This document shows, one piece after another, positions 38,529-47,416 of a DNA stretch of 64,000 nucleotides. Position 1 is the stretch's first letter. Each line of letters starts with the position of its first letter. The stretch is from UBA6168 sp964508135 (GTDB taxonomy: Bacteria > Bacteroidota > Bacteroidia > Chitinophagales > Saprospiraceae), in assembly GCA_964508135.1 (NCBI GenBank), contig CAZDSU010000040.1:1-64000 (forward strand), given 5' to 3'. The notes below the pieces were generated by a model. The model saw only the letters and a list, made by a program, of their open reading frames with translations. It had not been told where the DNA came from and made no database searches. Position numbers and translations under genes: made by a program.

Positions 38529-38758
38529 TGAAAATTAGACCTTAAACGTTGAAAATCAAGTGGTTAAATTTCTTTCTTGCAAAGCAAAATATACTTTAAA
38601 AAAACCTCGAAACAATACATGCAAAACAGGTTTTCGTTTTTCTTGCTGCGCAATTTAGGTGCTTGAGCAGTTTGTTGAAAAACGGTTAACACCTCTTTAA
38701 CACCCACCTAACGTCAAACCCAAGTGTAAAGATTTTAAGAAAACGCCACGGGAACGTT

Positions 38759-38766
38759 TAATTTTG
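38759..38766 (+). promoter_or_regulatory. -7 promoter element for the DUF4271 gene
   Basis: TAATTTTG matches TAnnTTTG, 17 bases before the ATG at 38784. Confidence 0.55.
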
Positions 38767-38783
38767 CGCCTTTCAAAGATTTC

Positions 38784-39713
38784 ATGTCAAAATCCACCTT
38801 CATAACAACAAGACTTATCGCAGCATCGCTGCTGGTTTTGTGCGGCGTTGGCGCAAACGGTCAAAGCACCGCCAGCCCTTTTGACCTAAATCCTAGGTTG
38901 CAGACTGCTGCTGCTGAGGACAGCATTGAAGCCGTTCCCGTTTCCGCCAATCCCTTCGACATCGTAAAAGGGAGGTCAACGGGTCAGGCGACTAAGGGGC
39001 CAGGTTTTCAGATTCGGCCTGAAAAGAATGTCAAACCGCTCACGACCAAGGAAAAAGAGACCAACTATCGGCGCTTTCTGTTCGTGTCCATCCTGATAAT
39101 GTTCATCATCCTGACACTCATTGTCACCATTTTCAGGATTTTGATTGAAAAAATCTGGAAGGCTTTCCTAAACGACAACCTGCTCAACCAACTGCACCGA
39201 GAGCAAAGCTCCGGCCTCGCGTTGGCCTACGCGATGCTCTATCTATTGTTTTTCATCAATGGCGGGCTTTTCGCCTTTCTGACAGCCCGTCATTTTGGAA
39301 TTTCAATTTCGTCGTCCAACCTATACTCGTTGCTGATGTGCATGGGTGGCCTTGCGGGGTTCTTTGTGGCAAAGCATTTTGTGCTTTGGCTGGCAGGGTT
39401 TATTTTTCCTATTGGCAAAGAGGTGGATTCCTACCAGTTCACCATCATGATATTCAATATCGTGGTTGGTTTATTCCTCGTGCCAGTGGTACTTTTTATT
39501 GCTTATGCTCCGCAAAGTACCACCGGAATAGTCGTTTATGGTGCCTTGGGCCTGCTCGGGCTTATCTATTTGTTCTTGGCGTTACGTGGCCTCTTTATTG
39601 CCAACCGCTTTATCGTGGGTAACAGATTTCACTTTTTGTTGTATCTTTGCGCCGTTGAAATCGCACCCTTGCTCGCCATTTATAAAATAGCTTTGACTTA
39701 TGGAAGCAACTGA
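38784..39713 (+). CDS. DUF4271 membrane protein
   Basis: The 309-residue protein has a signal-like N-terminus (ending VGANGQS), a 60-residue polar stretch and then about six membrane helices in the C-terminal two thirds (e.g. FLFVSILIMFIILTLIVTIF). It matches the DUF4271 family of Bacteroidota, which typically lies next to uroporphyrinogen-III synthase, as here. Function is unknown; a link to tetrapyrroles is suggested only by gene order. The hemD promoter element lies within its last 75 bases. Confidence 0.85.
   Translation: MSKSTFITTRLIAASLLVLCGVGANGQSTASPFDLNPRLQTAAAEDSIEAVPVSANPFDIVKGRSTGQATKGPGFQIRPEKNVKPLTTKEKETNYRRFLFVSILIMFIILTLIVTIFRILIEKIWKAFLNDNLLNQLHREQSSGLALAYAMLYLLFFINGGLFAFLTARHFGISISSSNLYSLLMCMGGLAGFFVAKHFVLWLAGFIFPIGKEVDSYQFTIMIFNIVVGLFLVPVVLFIAYAPQSTTGIVVYGALGLLGLIYLFLALRGLFIANRFIVGNRFHFLLYLCAVEIAPLLAIYKIALTYGSN
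39642..39649 (+). promoter_or_regulatory. -7 promoter element for hemD inside the DUF4271 gene
   Basis: TATCTTTG matches TAnnTTTG and lies 103 bases before the hemD ATG, within the end of the DUF4271 gene. It may give hemD its own transcript. Confidence 0.4.
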
Positions 39714-39752
39714 TTTCATTATTCTTGAAACAACTCAAATTCTATATTGCGA

Positions 39753-40535
39753 ATGGACGTTGTAAATGGTAAGACATACGTGGAGACTCACAAAAAGGTT
39801 AAAACGATACTTGTATCGCAACCGAAACCTGAGCGTTCCCCCTACTACGAGCTTGAGAAGAAGTACGAACTCCATATAGACTGGATTCCCTTTATTCAAG
39901 TGGAAGTACTCTCCGCTAAAGAGTTTCGCAAGCAGCGAATTAGACCGGACGAATTTTCCTCCATCATTTTCATGAGCAAAAACTCTATTGACCATTTTTT
40001 CGCCCTTTGCGAAGAAATGCGGGTGAAAATGTCGCAGGAAACCAAGTACTTCTGTCTCACCGATGCCGTTGCCAACTATCTTCAAAAATTTATCATTTAC
40101 CGCAAGCGCAAGGTATTCTCAGGTGAGCGCAGCATACAGGACCTGAAACCCTACCTGATGAAGCACAAGGACAAGGAAAAATTCCTGTTGCCCTGCTCCA
40201 ACCTTGGCGCCAAACAGATTACATCGGTGCTCGATGAGTATGGTGTTCCGTACCAAGAGGCCATCATGTACAACGTGGTGAGCAGTGACCTGAGCAACTT
40301 AAAGGACATCTACTACGATATCATCGCCTTTTTCAGCCCACTTGAAATCGAGGCGCTTTACGAAAACTTCCCCGATTTCGAGCAAAGGGCCACCCGCATC
40401 GCCGTCTTCGGTCAAAGTGCACTCAAGGCCGTGCTCGACCGTGGCCTTCATCCGAACATCAAGGCACCTGAACCGGAAACACCGTCCATGACTATGGCTT
40501 TGGAAAAATACTTACAGGTCTCGAACAAAGAATAG
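39753..40535 (+). CDS. hemD: Uroporphyrinogen-III synthase
   Basis: HemD closes and rearranges hydroxymethylbilane to uroporphyrinogen III in heme synthesis. From the ATG at 39753 the protein is 260 residues, with the two-domain HemD layout; motifs such as SSIIFMSKNSIDHFF, FLLPCSNLGAK and YDIIAFFSPLEIEALY match the Bacteroidota type. HemD sequences vary greatly, so context (DUF4271 upstream) supports the call. A good terminator follows at 40609. Confidence 0.88.
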   Translation: MDVVNGKTYVETHKKVKTILVSQPKPERSPYYELEKKYELHIDWIPFIQVEVLSAKEFRKQRIRPDEFSSIIFMSKNSIDHFFALCEEMRVKMSQETKYFCLTDAVANYLQKFIIYRKRKVFSGERSIQDLKPYLMKHKDKEKFLLPCSNLGAKQITSVLDEYGVPYQEAIMYNVVSSDLSNLKDIYYDIIAFFSPLEIEALYENFPDFEQRATRIAVFGQSALKAVLDRGLHPNIKAPEPETPSMTMALEKYLQVSNKE

Positions 40536-40608
40536 GAAATCAGTGTTATCGCTGGAATTCTAATATTAAGAAATCTTCTAGTTGTTTTCTCATAGTATGT
40601 TTGTTTGA

Positions 40609-40637
40609 AGCCCCGGTGCGTCGCATCGGGGCTTTTT
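40609..40637 (+). terminator. Rho-independent terminator after hemD
   Basis: AGCCCCGGTGCG (40609-40620) pairs with CGCATCGGGGCT (40622-40633) with one G-U pair, followed directly by TTTT. It is 73 bases after the hemD stop. Confidence 0.85.
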
Positions 40638-40716
40638 ACATTCACACTGTTGGGGGGCTATTAATTTAGTGGGGTCATTGCCAAATAGCACAACATCTCA
40701 ATAACGAAATATCCGG

Positions 40717-41916
40717 TTACACCTCGAAGAAACCAACGCCGCCGCCCACCCAGGTTTTTCCCATGTTGTAGCGAACACCGACCATCTCGCCCTTGCTCAA
40801 CCGCACGAGGTTGGTAATCACCTGTGGCCTCGCCGCCCCATCTTCCCAGACGAGCATCATTCTGATTTCCACTTTAGCGGGTTCATCCAGTGTCTTGATG
40901 ACCGGGGCGTAGGCCACTTTTTTCTGAAGGATAAAATTTTTGCGGTCTGCATCCGGTATCGCCTCTATGTCAGCCGCCTTGGGATGGATGATGACGCCTT
41001 GGCCGGAAAAGGAATATAGCGGTTTCAAAACATAGCTTTCCAAATCGCCGGGAATGCCGTTCAGCTCGCTTAGGTAAATTGACTTTGGCACAAACTTGCT
41101 GTTGAAAAGTGGCAGCGTGTGCTTGCTGATGCGGGCAAACCAGTGCGGGTGGCCCACCCATTGGATATTGTACTCGTTTTCAAAAAAGAACTCCCGCTTC
41201 AAGTCCGTTCGCTTTTGCAACTCGTCAAAAATTACCCGGTTATAGATGCGCTCCACCGCCACTTTCCGCCCATTTTCATCCAGGTAAAAAACATCCTTCC
41301 CTTCCGTTTTTAGGTCGGTTAGGCATTTCACCTTGATGCCCAACGCCCGTTCTGTCGCCCAAAAATCCACTTGCGTATTCTGCTTGTGCGGTTCTACTTC
41401 CAGCAGCACCACGTTTTCAGGCTTCGAGTTGCCGACGATGATTTGGCGCATCCGCTCCACATACTCCTCGGTGGTTAAGACACCGAACAGGTGATGCAAA
41501 TTGTCGGGGATGTCGAAATGCTTTCGGTAAGACCGGGCGCACAGGTCTTGGTAGAAAAACAGTGACGGAAACCCTTGTATTTCAATCAGTTGTGGGGAAA
41601 TATGGCCGTCCGCATCTTGGCAAATGCCGAAGTCAATGACGAGGAACGTGGTGTGCGTCGTCTCGCCCGGCACGTAGCAGTCCGGCATGATAGTCTCCGC
41701 CGATATAGCCTTGAAATCAGGGCGGCATAGCGTGTCCACCAGTTCCTCGCAAGCTTGGAACAGTTGGTTAGACAGCGCCTTTGGCACGAAAATCGGCGTC
41801 TCAGCGATGTGAAACGGCACCTTGTGGTGGGTTTCCAAGTAGATTTCGTGGAGGAATGCCTGGTATTTTTCCTCCGTAAAGGCGGCGTTGTAGGCGCTGC
41901 GGATGTGGGGAATCAT
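40717..41916 (-). CDS. ATP-grasp-like protein of unknown function
   Basis: The 399-residue protein has no signal peptide. The C-terminal half looks like an ATP-grasp fold: YVLKPLYSFSGQGVIIH (nucleotide-binding Lys and Gly-rich loop), FILQKKVAYAPVI (strand with the adenine-side Gln), VEIRMMLVW and a final WVGGGVGFFEV. The N-terminal half with LVIDFGICQDADGHISPQLI and EIQGFPSLFFYQ is unlike RimK-type proteins. It follows the amidotransferase gene by 35 bases in the same direction. It probably joins a carboxylate to an amine, but substrates are unknown. Confidence 0.65.
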   Translation of the reverse strand: MIPHIRSAYNAAFTEEKYQAFLHEIYLETHHKVPFHIAETPIFVPKALSNQLFQACEELVDTLCRPDFKAISAETIMPDCYVPGETTHTTFLVIDFGICQDADGHISPQLIEIQGFPSLFFYQDLCARSYRKHFDIPDNLHHLFGVLTTEEYVERMRQIIVGNSKPENVVLLEVEPHKQNTQVDFWATERALGIKVKCLTDLKTEGKDVFYLDENGRKVAVERIYNRVIFDELQKRTDLKREFFFENEYNIQWVGHPHWFARISKHTLPLFNSKFVPKSIYLSELNGIPGDLESYVLKPLYSFSGQGVIIHPKAADIEAIPDADRKNFILQKKVAYAPVIKTLDEPAKVEIRMMLVWEDGAARPQVITNLVRLSKGEMVGVRYNMGKTWVGGGVGFFEV

Positions 41917-41951
41917 AGTGCTTGGGTTTCGTTTTTTTTAAAGCAAACAGG

Positions 41952-42776
41952 TCATGCCAACTCCAGCACACCCCTCTTAACCCGCCGTATCGAGTCATGC
42001 AAGAACAGCGGCAGGATGATGGCATGTGTACGGGCAATCTTGGCAGGGTCTTGCAGGTCCTTTACCATGCTCTCGTATTTTTCCTCGCCATACTCTTCGA
42101 GGATAGCTGCGACCCTTTCTTCTTCCCCAAAATAGCTCCTCATGCCCACTGGGTCGGCCTCTGGGTGGAACTGTGTGCCAATCATTTCCGGCGAAAAACG
42201 CACGGCCATCATTGCCCGTTCCACTTCCAAGTGAGGGCGGTCTTTTTCAACGCAAAGCAAGGTGGCACCAATCTCCCTCATGCGCTCCAAGTTCGGCTTT
42301 ACAACTTGGTACTCCCGGAAGTCGGCTACCCAAAATGGCTCGTTCAACTCGTTGAGCAGCCATTCGTGTTCGCCGCCATCAGTCTTGTGTACGGGAAAGG
42401 TGCCGAACGACTTCTCCCGCCGACGGTTAATTTCCCCAATCTTGAAGTGGTGGCAAGCCATTTGGAAGGAGTGGCAAATGAAGAACACGAATTTTTTAGG
42501 CCCTTCTTCGTGTCGGTTGTAGTGCCACAGTTCGTCAATCAGCTCATGGAAAGGCGCCAGCCAGCTTTCGTCGCCCACCAGGGGGTTGCCGGGGCCACCG
42601 GAGAAGATGTAAATATCGTGGCTCAGGTCGGGCACTTTCACCGCACTGCGCACGTCGAAAATTTCAAAATCAATATCGGCGCCGAACTGCTTTACGATGT
42701 CTTGGATGTTCGTCATGCCGAGGTTGCGGGTGCCCTCGTACATGTCCAAAATTGCCAGCTTTAATTTACTTTCCAT
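41952..42776 (-). CDS. Class I glutamine amidotransferase-like protein
   Basis: The 274-residue protein has a class I GATase fold: the oxyanion-region SGGPGNPL, the nucleophile elbow FFICHSFQM (Cys near residue 100) and the His-x-Glu pair in GTQFHPEADP. It would release ammonia from glutamine for a partner. It is followed 35 bases later by an ATP-grasp-like gene and preceded by a RimK-like ATP-grasp gene, with the 42786-42858 hairpin between. The set suggests amide-bond synthesis of a small molecule or protein modification. Confidence 0.85.
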   Translation of the reverse strand: MESKLKLAILDMYEGTRNLGMTNIQDIVKQFGADIDFEIFDVRSAVKVPDLSHDIYIFSGGPGNPLVGDESWLAPFHELIDELWHYNRHEEGPKKFVFFICHSFQMACHHFKIGEINRRREKSFGTFPVHKTDGGEHEWLLNELNEPFWVADFREYQVVKPNLERMREIGATLLCVEKDRPHLEVERAMMAVRFSPEMIGTQFHPEADPVGMRSYFGEEERVAAILEEYGEEKYESMVKDLQDPAKIARTHAIILPLFLHDSIRRVKRGVLELA

Positions 42777-42785
42777 GTTCTAAGT

Positions 42786-42858
42786 AATTGTTGGCTTGCA
42801 GGATTGTTCAATTGACTTGTGTTGCTCAACAATCAAACAATCCAGCAATCCAACAATT
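42786..42858. repeat. Hairpin between ATP-grasp and amidotransferase genes
   Basis: Bases 42786-42808 pair with 42836-42858 at 21 of 23 positions. Arms use AATTGTTGG and GGATTGTT words like those at 1733, 19267 and 51875. It splits an otherwise compact operon. Confidence 0.85.
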
Positions 42859-42877
42859 TTATTCCAAAATCAAACCA

Positions 42878-43876
42878 TTATTTCTTCTTCTTGGCTGCAG
42901 CCTTTGCCGGAGCGCTTGGCGGTGTGAGGTGGTTGCCCAGCACGGCTTGCTGCACGAAAGTGCCCCAAGTCAGGTTGTGCTTGCCCTCCTCGTGCGCCTG
43001 TGCCCGCTCGATGGCGTAGTTGGCCATGGTCTCCACCACCCACTCGAAGTTTTCCTTGCCCACGGAGTTCACGTCGGCATCGGGTGCCGGGTTGCAGAAG
43101 TCAATGGCGACGGGTACGCCGTTTTCCACGCCAAACTCAACGGTATTGAAGTCGTAGCCGAGGCCGTTGCAGAGACGGAGCACGTAGTCCTCCATCAGTT
43201 CCAGCAGTTCCTTCGATGCACCGTGGTCGGCCACGTAGCGCAGGTGGTGCGGGTTGCGTGGCTCATAGTCCATGATGCGGACGTATTTGCGACCGATGCA
43301 GTAGCAACGGTAATAGCTCTCAAAATTCACGGCTTTTTGGAAAAGCATGACCAGTTGGCCCGTTTCATGGTAGGCTTTGAACACCTCAGCCCAGGTGTCT
43401 ACCGGGTAAACGCTCTTCCAGCCACCGCCAGCGTGGGGCTTCATGAAGGCCGGAAAACCGCCAAGGTAGTCGAGCATCGCCTCCCATTCCATCGGGAATT
43501 TTAGGTTGGAAAAACTCTCCGAGGAAGTGTCGTCTGGGTGGTCCTTGCTGGGCAACAGCACCGTCTTCGGCACGGGTACGCCCACCTGCTCGGCCAGTAT
43601 GTTGTTGAAAAACTTCTCGTCGGCGCTCCACCAAAACGGGTTGTTGATGACGGCCGTGCCAGTGGCTGCGGCGTTTTTCAGGTAAGCCCGGTAGAACGGT
43701 ACGTCCTGCGAGATACGGTCAATGATGACTGCATAGCCGCTTGGCTGGTTCTGCATCAGCTCTTCCACCTTCACAAATTCTGCCGTGATGCCTTTTACTT
43801 TTTTCGAGTTTACACGCTCCACGAAAGCCTGAGGGAATGTCCTTTCCTTGCCGAAAAGTATGCCTATCTTCTTCAT
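42878..43876 (-). CDS. RimK-type ATP-grasp ligase
   Basis: The 332-residue protein has an N-terminal preATP-grasp domain (KIGILFGKERTFPQAFVERV), the central nucleotide loop FMKPHAGGGWKSVY and a C-terminal metal site DFNTVEFGVENGVPVAIDF with CNPAPDAD. These features mark a carboxylate-amine/thiol ligase related to RimK and D-Ala-D-Ala ligases. The tail is Ala/Lys-rich (APAKAAAKKKK). It heads a minus-strand group with a GATase and a second ATP-grasp-like protein, and an esterase is divergent. Product unknown. Confidence 0.8.
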   Translation of the reverse strand: MKKIGILFGKERTFPQAFVERVNSKKVKGITAEFVKVEELMQNQPSGYAVIIDRISQDVPFYRAYLKNAAATGTAVINNPFWWSADEKFFNNILAEQVGVPVPKTVLLPSKDHPDDTSSESFSNLKFPMEWEAMLDYLGGFPAFMKPHAGGGWKSVYPVDTWAEVFKAYHETGQLVMLFQKAVNFESYYRCYCIGRKYVRIMDYEPRNPHHLRYVADHGASKELLELMEDYVLRLCNGLGYDFNTVEFGVENGVPVAIDFCNPAPDADVNSVGKENFEWVVETMANYAIERAQAHEEGKHNLTWGTFVQQAVLGNHLTPPSAPAKAAAKKKK

Positions 43877-43946
43877 TTACAGGTGTTTTAAAATGGTGTA
43901 AAAGATTATGGTTGAATTTTCGAACTTAGTCAAAAAATGATTTCGC

Positions 43947-43954
43947 TAAATTTG
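43947..43954 (+). promoter_or_regulatory. -7 promoter element upstream of the esterase gene
   Basis: TAAATTTG matches TAnnTTTG, 111 bases before the ATG at 44066. Confidence 0.4.
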
Positions 43955-44065
43955 CCTTAAATGGATTTGCTTTGTCGCGCTGTTTTCAGGAAAAGGGGTG
44001 GGGTAGAATGGCCGACAAAGCTAAGGCGAAATCCTGACAGCAAGCGCAAACTGCTTTGATTTTCA

Positions 44066-44941
44066 ATGTCAAAACTGCACATGAGGCTTTTGGATAAACC
44101 GGCAACGAACTACCAACGGTTCGATTTTTCGGAGGAACAGCGCCACTCGCTTCACCTTCATCGGCTTCGCAATTTCCGCTCGGAGTACCTCCCGACCCGC
44201 TTCAACATTGACATTTTCCTGCCGCCCGATTACGACGCCAGCGGCTCTTGGCGCTTCCCCGTACTGTTCTTCAACGATGGGCAAGACATGGAGGCCGTGC
44301 GCCTCGCCGAGACCCTGACCGCACTCTACACCTCGCAGCGAATCCCATCCCTCATCGTCGTGGCCATCCATGCTGGGGAGAGGCTGCAGGAGTACGGCAC
44401 TGCCCATCGTCCCGACTACCGCAACCGAGGCAGCAAGGCGCATTTGTACACAAAATTTATCATTACAGAACTGATACCGTACCTGAAAAAGACTTACCCG
44501 GTGCGGGAAGGTGCCGTGCACACAGCCTTTGCTGGCTTTTCGCTCGGCGGCCTCTCGGCAATGGACATCGTCTGGAACAACCCGAAGTTGTTTGGAAAGG
44601 CAGGCGTTTTCTCTGGCAGCTTTTGGTGGCGACACTGCGACTTCTGCGACGACGACCCCGATGGCGGCCGCATCATGCATGAGCTGGTGGACAAGGGCTA
44701 CCACAGTCCCGGCCTCAAATTCTGGTTCCAGACTGGCACGATGGATGAGACCGACGACCGCAACCGCAACGGTGTCATTGATTCCATTGACGACACCCTC
44801 GACCTTATTGAACTGCTTAAAAAAGTTGGCTATCGCCACAAGCAAGACCTGCACTACCGGGAAGTCAAAAACGGCATCCACCACCCGCACACTTGGGGAG
44901 CGGTCCTGCCGGAGTTCTTGGTGTGGGCGTTCGGGAAATAG
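44066..44941 (+). CDS. Alpha/beta-hydrolase esterase (enterochelin-esterase-like)
   Basis: The 291-residue protein resembles putative esterases of the EsteraseD/Fes-like group: FNIDIFLPPDYD near the N-terminus, nucleophile elbow AFAGFSLGGLSA with the catalytic Ser, and a C-terminal HHPHTW that supplies His. No signal peptide is seen. An internal DRNRNGVIDSIDD has the D-x-N-x-N-G-x-I-D pattern of a calcium-binding loop. It diverges from the ATP-grasp/GATase group, suggesting it may release or cleave their product. Confidence 0.82.
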   Translation: MSKLHMRLLDKPATNYQRFDFSEEQRHSLHLHRLRNFRSEYLPTRFNIDIFLPPDYDASGSWRFPVLFFNDGQDMEAVRLAETLTALYTSQRIPSLIVVAIHAGERLQEYGTAHRPDYRNRGSKAHLYTKFIITELIPYLKKTYPVREGAVHTAFAGFSLGGLSAMDIVWNNPKLFGKAGVFSGSFWWRHCDFCDDDPDGGRIMHELVDKGYHSPGLKFWFQTGTMDETDDRNRNGVIDSIDDTLDLIELLKKVGYRHKQDLHYREVKNGIHHPHTWGAVLPEFLVWAFGK

Positions 44942-45036
44942 TGGTCGCCCAATTTATTGGCAACCGTATGTGCCGGGTTTCAATCTCAAAAAAACCAATA
45001 ATATCCATCGGTCTGCCCAATAAATTGGGCGACCAC
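44941..45036. mobile_element. MITE-like 96-bp element with perfect 20-bp terminal inverted repeats
   Basis: GTGGTCGCCCAATTTATTGG (44941-44960) is exactly complementary to 45017-45036. The 56-base interior is unrelated and non-coding. The left terminus begins at the last base of the esterase stop codon and the right one ends 11 bases before the SDR start. Unlike the other repeats its arms have no internal tandem words, so it may be a transposon-derived miniature element. No clear target duplication is visible. Confidence 0.65.
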
Positions 45037-45047
45037 AATGCCTCACC

Positions 45048-45746
45048 ATGAAAATCATCATCACGGGCGCCACCAAAGGCATTGGCAGGGCCATTGCGGA
45101 GAAGTTTGCTTCAGAGGGTTTTGACGTGGCAGTTTGTGCCCGCTCGGAAGCCGATTTGGCCACTTTAAAAAAGGGGTTTGAGGAAAAATATGGCGTGGAA
45201 GTTTTGGCCAAAGCCACCGACATGCGCCAAAAGGCGGACGTGATAGCCTTCGCCGATTTTGTGAAACAGCACTGGGGCGATGTGGACTGCCTCGTGAACA
45301 ATGCGGGCGTTTACCTCTCCGGTGAAATCACTGACGAGCCAGACGGCCAACTCGAACAGCAAATCGAGATAAACCTGTACAGTGCCTATCACTTCACCCG
45401 TGCCATGCTGCCAGCGATGCTTGCCAAGGGCAGTGGCCATATTTTCAACATGTGCAGCATTGCCAGCCTGATAGCCTACCCCGGCGGCGGCTCCTACACC
45501 ATCTCCAAGTTTGCGCTGCTGGGTTTCTCCAAAGTGCTGCGGGAGGAGCTAAAAACCAAGGGAATAAAGGTGACGGCCATCCTGCCCGGTGCCACTTGGT
45601 CGAACAGTTGGGCGGGCGTGGACCTCCCCGAAAGCCGCCTGATGCAGGCCAGCGACATCGCCCTCGCTGTGTGGTCGGCTTGGCAAATGAGTCCCGCCGC
45701 CGTGGTGGAAGAAATCGTGATTCGACCGCAGTTGGGAGATTTATAA
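45048..45746 (+). CDS. Short-chain dehydrogenase/reductase
   Basis: The 232-residue protein has the SDR cofactor loop TGATKGIGRAIA at the N-terminus, the NNAG motif (CLVNNAGVY), Ser in MCSIASLIAY and the catalytic YTISK. The Arg at CARSEADL suggests NADP preference. SDRs reduce carbonyls or oxidise alcohols on many substrates; the one used here cannot be told. The repeat at 44941 separates it from the esterase gene. Confidence 0.9.
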   Translation: MKIIITGATKGIGRAIAEKFASEGFDVAVCARSEADLATLKKGFEEKYGVEVLAKATDMRQKADVIAFADFVKQHWGDVDCLVNNAGVYLSGEITDEPDGQLEQQIEINLYSAYHFTRAMLPAMLAKGSGHIFNMCSIASLIAYPGGGSYTISKFALLGFSKVLREELKTKGIKVTAILPGATWSNSWAGVDLPESRLMQASDIALAVWSAWQMSPAAVVEEIVIRPQLGDL

Positions 45747-45799
45747 TTGTGGATTTGTGGCACGGATTTCACTCATTTTGTATCAAAAATTTTACCAAC

Positions 45800-46348
45800 A
45801 TGAAAAGCTTCGCCACTTTACTCACCGCACTGATTTTGCCCATACTACTTTCTGCCCAATCAGAAGAAACCCTGAAAGTCCCCCGCCTTTCAAAAATGGA
45901 CATCGGGCAATCCGGTTGCTCAGGCTATTTCCCGGAGGGCATGCCTAAGTTTGTGCTTGAAAAATCGGAGGATGGCGCCGATGTTTATACTTCGGAACTG
46001 GAAGTGGATGGCTATCTTTTTGGCTGTATCACCGTTCAGTTTACCGAGCCTTTTTCGGATTCATCGCCAGAGGAACTGGAGGAACTGCTCATAGGCTACC
46101 TGGACTATCTGGAAGAAGCTTTTGATATTTATGATTCGGTCGGCGTGGGCAGGGGGCACACGCTCGAAAGCTGTCCCAGCGCAAGGGGCGTGATTGACTA
46201 CTGGGATGACCTCGACGAAAATCATTTTGCCGTCAAAGGTTGGGTCAACCAAAAATACATCGGCGTTATGTTCATAGCTGGCGAAGCGGAGTACCCGCAC
46301 TTCAATTTGCAGCAGATGTACTTGGATGGGTTTAGGTTTGGGGAGTGA
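45800..46348 (+). CDS. Secreted protein of unknown function
   Basis: From the ATG at 45800 (MKSFATLLTALILPILLSAQ) the product is 182 residues with a clear signal peptide cleaved after SAQ. The mature part is acidic, with paired Cys residues (SGCSG and FGCI, later ESCPS) and aromatic clusters near the C-terminus. No family is recognised. It is likely periplasmic or exported. A much longer in-frame reading frame starting at 45452 runs through the SDR gene and is not used. Confidence 0.7.
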   Translation: MKSFATLLTALILPILLSAQSEETLKVPRLSKMDIGQSGCSGYFPEGMPKFVLEKSEDGADVYTSELEVDGYLFGCITVQFTEPFSDSSPEELEELLIGYLDYLEEAFDIYDSVGVGRGHTLESCPSARGVIDYWDDLDENHFAVKGWVNQKYIGVMFIAGEAEYPHFNLQQMYLDGFRFGE

Positions 46349-46394
46349 GGGGCAGTAGGCTTTTTTCTCTATCTTCCCACCTTAAAACCCATCC

Positions 46395-47202
46395 ATGAAT
46401 TTACCTGGGAAAGAAACGGTTGAAACCAACCAACGATATTTGGACGAGGCAGGCGACACGACCTTTTACGGAAAAGGCAAGGTCAATATTATTGGGCAAA
46501 ATGGAGTTTCTCTTTCCTTCATTCTTGGCATGGTAAAGTTCAAAGAACCTCTACCGTCAATACGGGAAAGGATATTGGCACTCCAACATCAAGTTTCAAA
46601 CGACCCGTATTTTGTCGAAATACCAAGCATTCAAAAGAAAATTGAGAGAGGCGGCTTTTTCTTTCATGCCACAGATGACTTGCCAGAAGTTCGAAAACTG
46701 TTCTATGATTTTATCAAGACTATCGATTGCAGCTTTGAAGCGATGGTAGGCCGGAAAGTTCCTTCATTAATATGAAAATAGGCACAATGGCAAAGAAGCT
46801 GAGTTTTATGCTGACCTGCTTTCTCACTTATTGAAAAATAAGCTTCAAAAAGGCGGCAAGTTGACGCTGAACATTGCAGCAAGGGCAAATTCAACCAGAA
46901 ACCAAAACCTCCAGCTTGCCCTTTCAAAAGCTATTGGTCGAAACCACAAAAAGGTTGGCAAGTCTGCCAAAACACATGTGGCTTTCAACGTTCAGAACCA
47001 CTTGACTGAGCCGCTTTTGAACATAGCTGATTACTTCTGCTGGTCAGTTCAAAGGATTTTCGAGCGAGGCGAAGTGCGCTATTACAATTTTTTAAAGGAT
47101 AAAATCTCGCTGGTGGTGGATTTGTACGATTCGGAAAGGTATCAAAATAGCCAAAACTACTACTCACCAAAACATCCACTATTGGCAAGCAACAAGCTAT
47201 AA
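46395..47202 (+). pseudogene. DUF3800-family gene with a frameshift
   Basis: Two adjacent plus-strand frames together make one DUF3800 protein. The first (46395-46775) has the N-terminal RYLDEAGDTTFYGKG acidic motif; the second, read from about 46771, continues YENRHNGKEAEFYADLLSH and ends with IADYFCWSVQRIFERGE plus LKDKISLVVDLYD, the family C-terminus. The switch occurs near 46769-46770, where one extra A (CATTAATATG) shifts the frame. DUF3800 proteins have an RNase-H-like look and often travel with mobile DNA. A sequencing error or programmed shift cannot be excluded. Confidence 0.75.
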
Positions 47203-47310
47203 AATAAAAAAGCCCGCCATTGCACTAAGAAGGATACCCTTCAACGACATGGAGTCGGAATTCATGCAACGCAGGATGTTGCAAAGTTATGAATTTTTTT
47301 TAAGTTTTAC

Positions 47311-47336
47311 GACAACTTAGGACAACTTAGGACAAT
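47311..47336 (+). repeat. 10-bp tandem upstream of polA
   Basis: GACAACTTAG is repeated two and a half times directly. It lies 80 bases before the polA start; TATCTTTC, one base off the -7 consensus, is at 47389-47396. Confidence 0.6.
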
Positions 47337-47416
47337 CGAGACTTACTCATCACGGCTTCTAGTCCAAAGAAATTGTTCAAATTCCCGCTATCTTTCCGCC
47401 CTAAAATTCACCCGCA

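Noticed and set aside
45452..45799. N-terminal extension of the secreted protein gene
   Set aside because: The extension overlaps the SDR gene in another frame; a normal signal peptide begins at 45800.
46395..46775. Stand-alone small gene
   Set aside because: Together with the following frame it forms a single DUF3800 protein, so it was annotated as a frameshifted gene.
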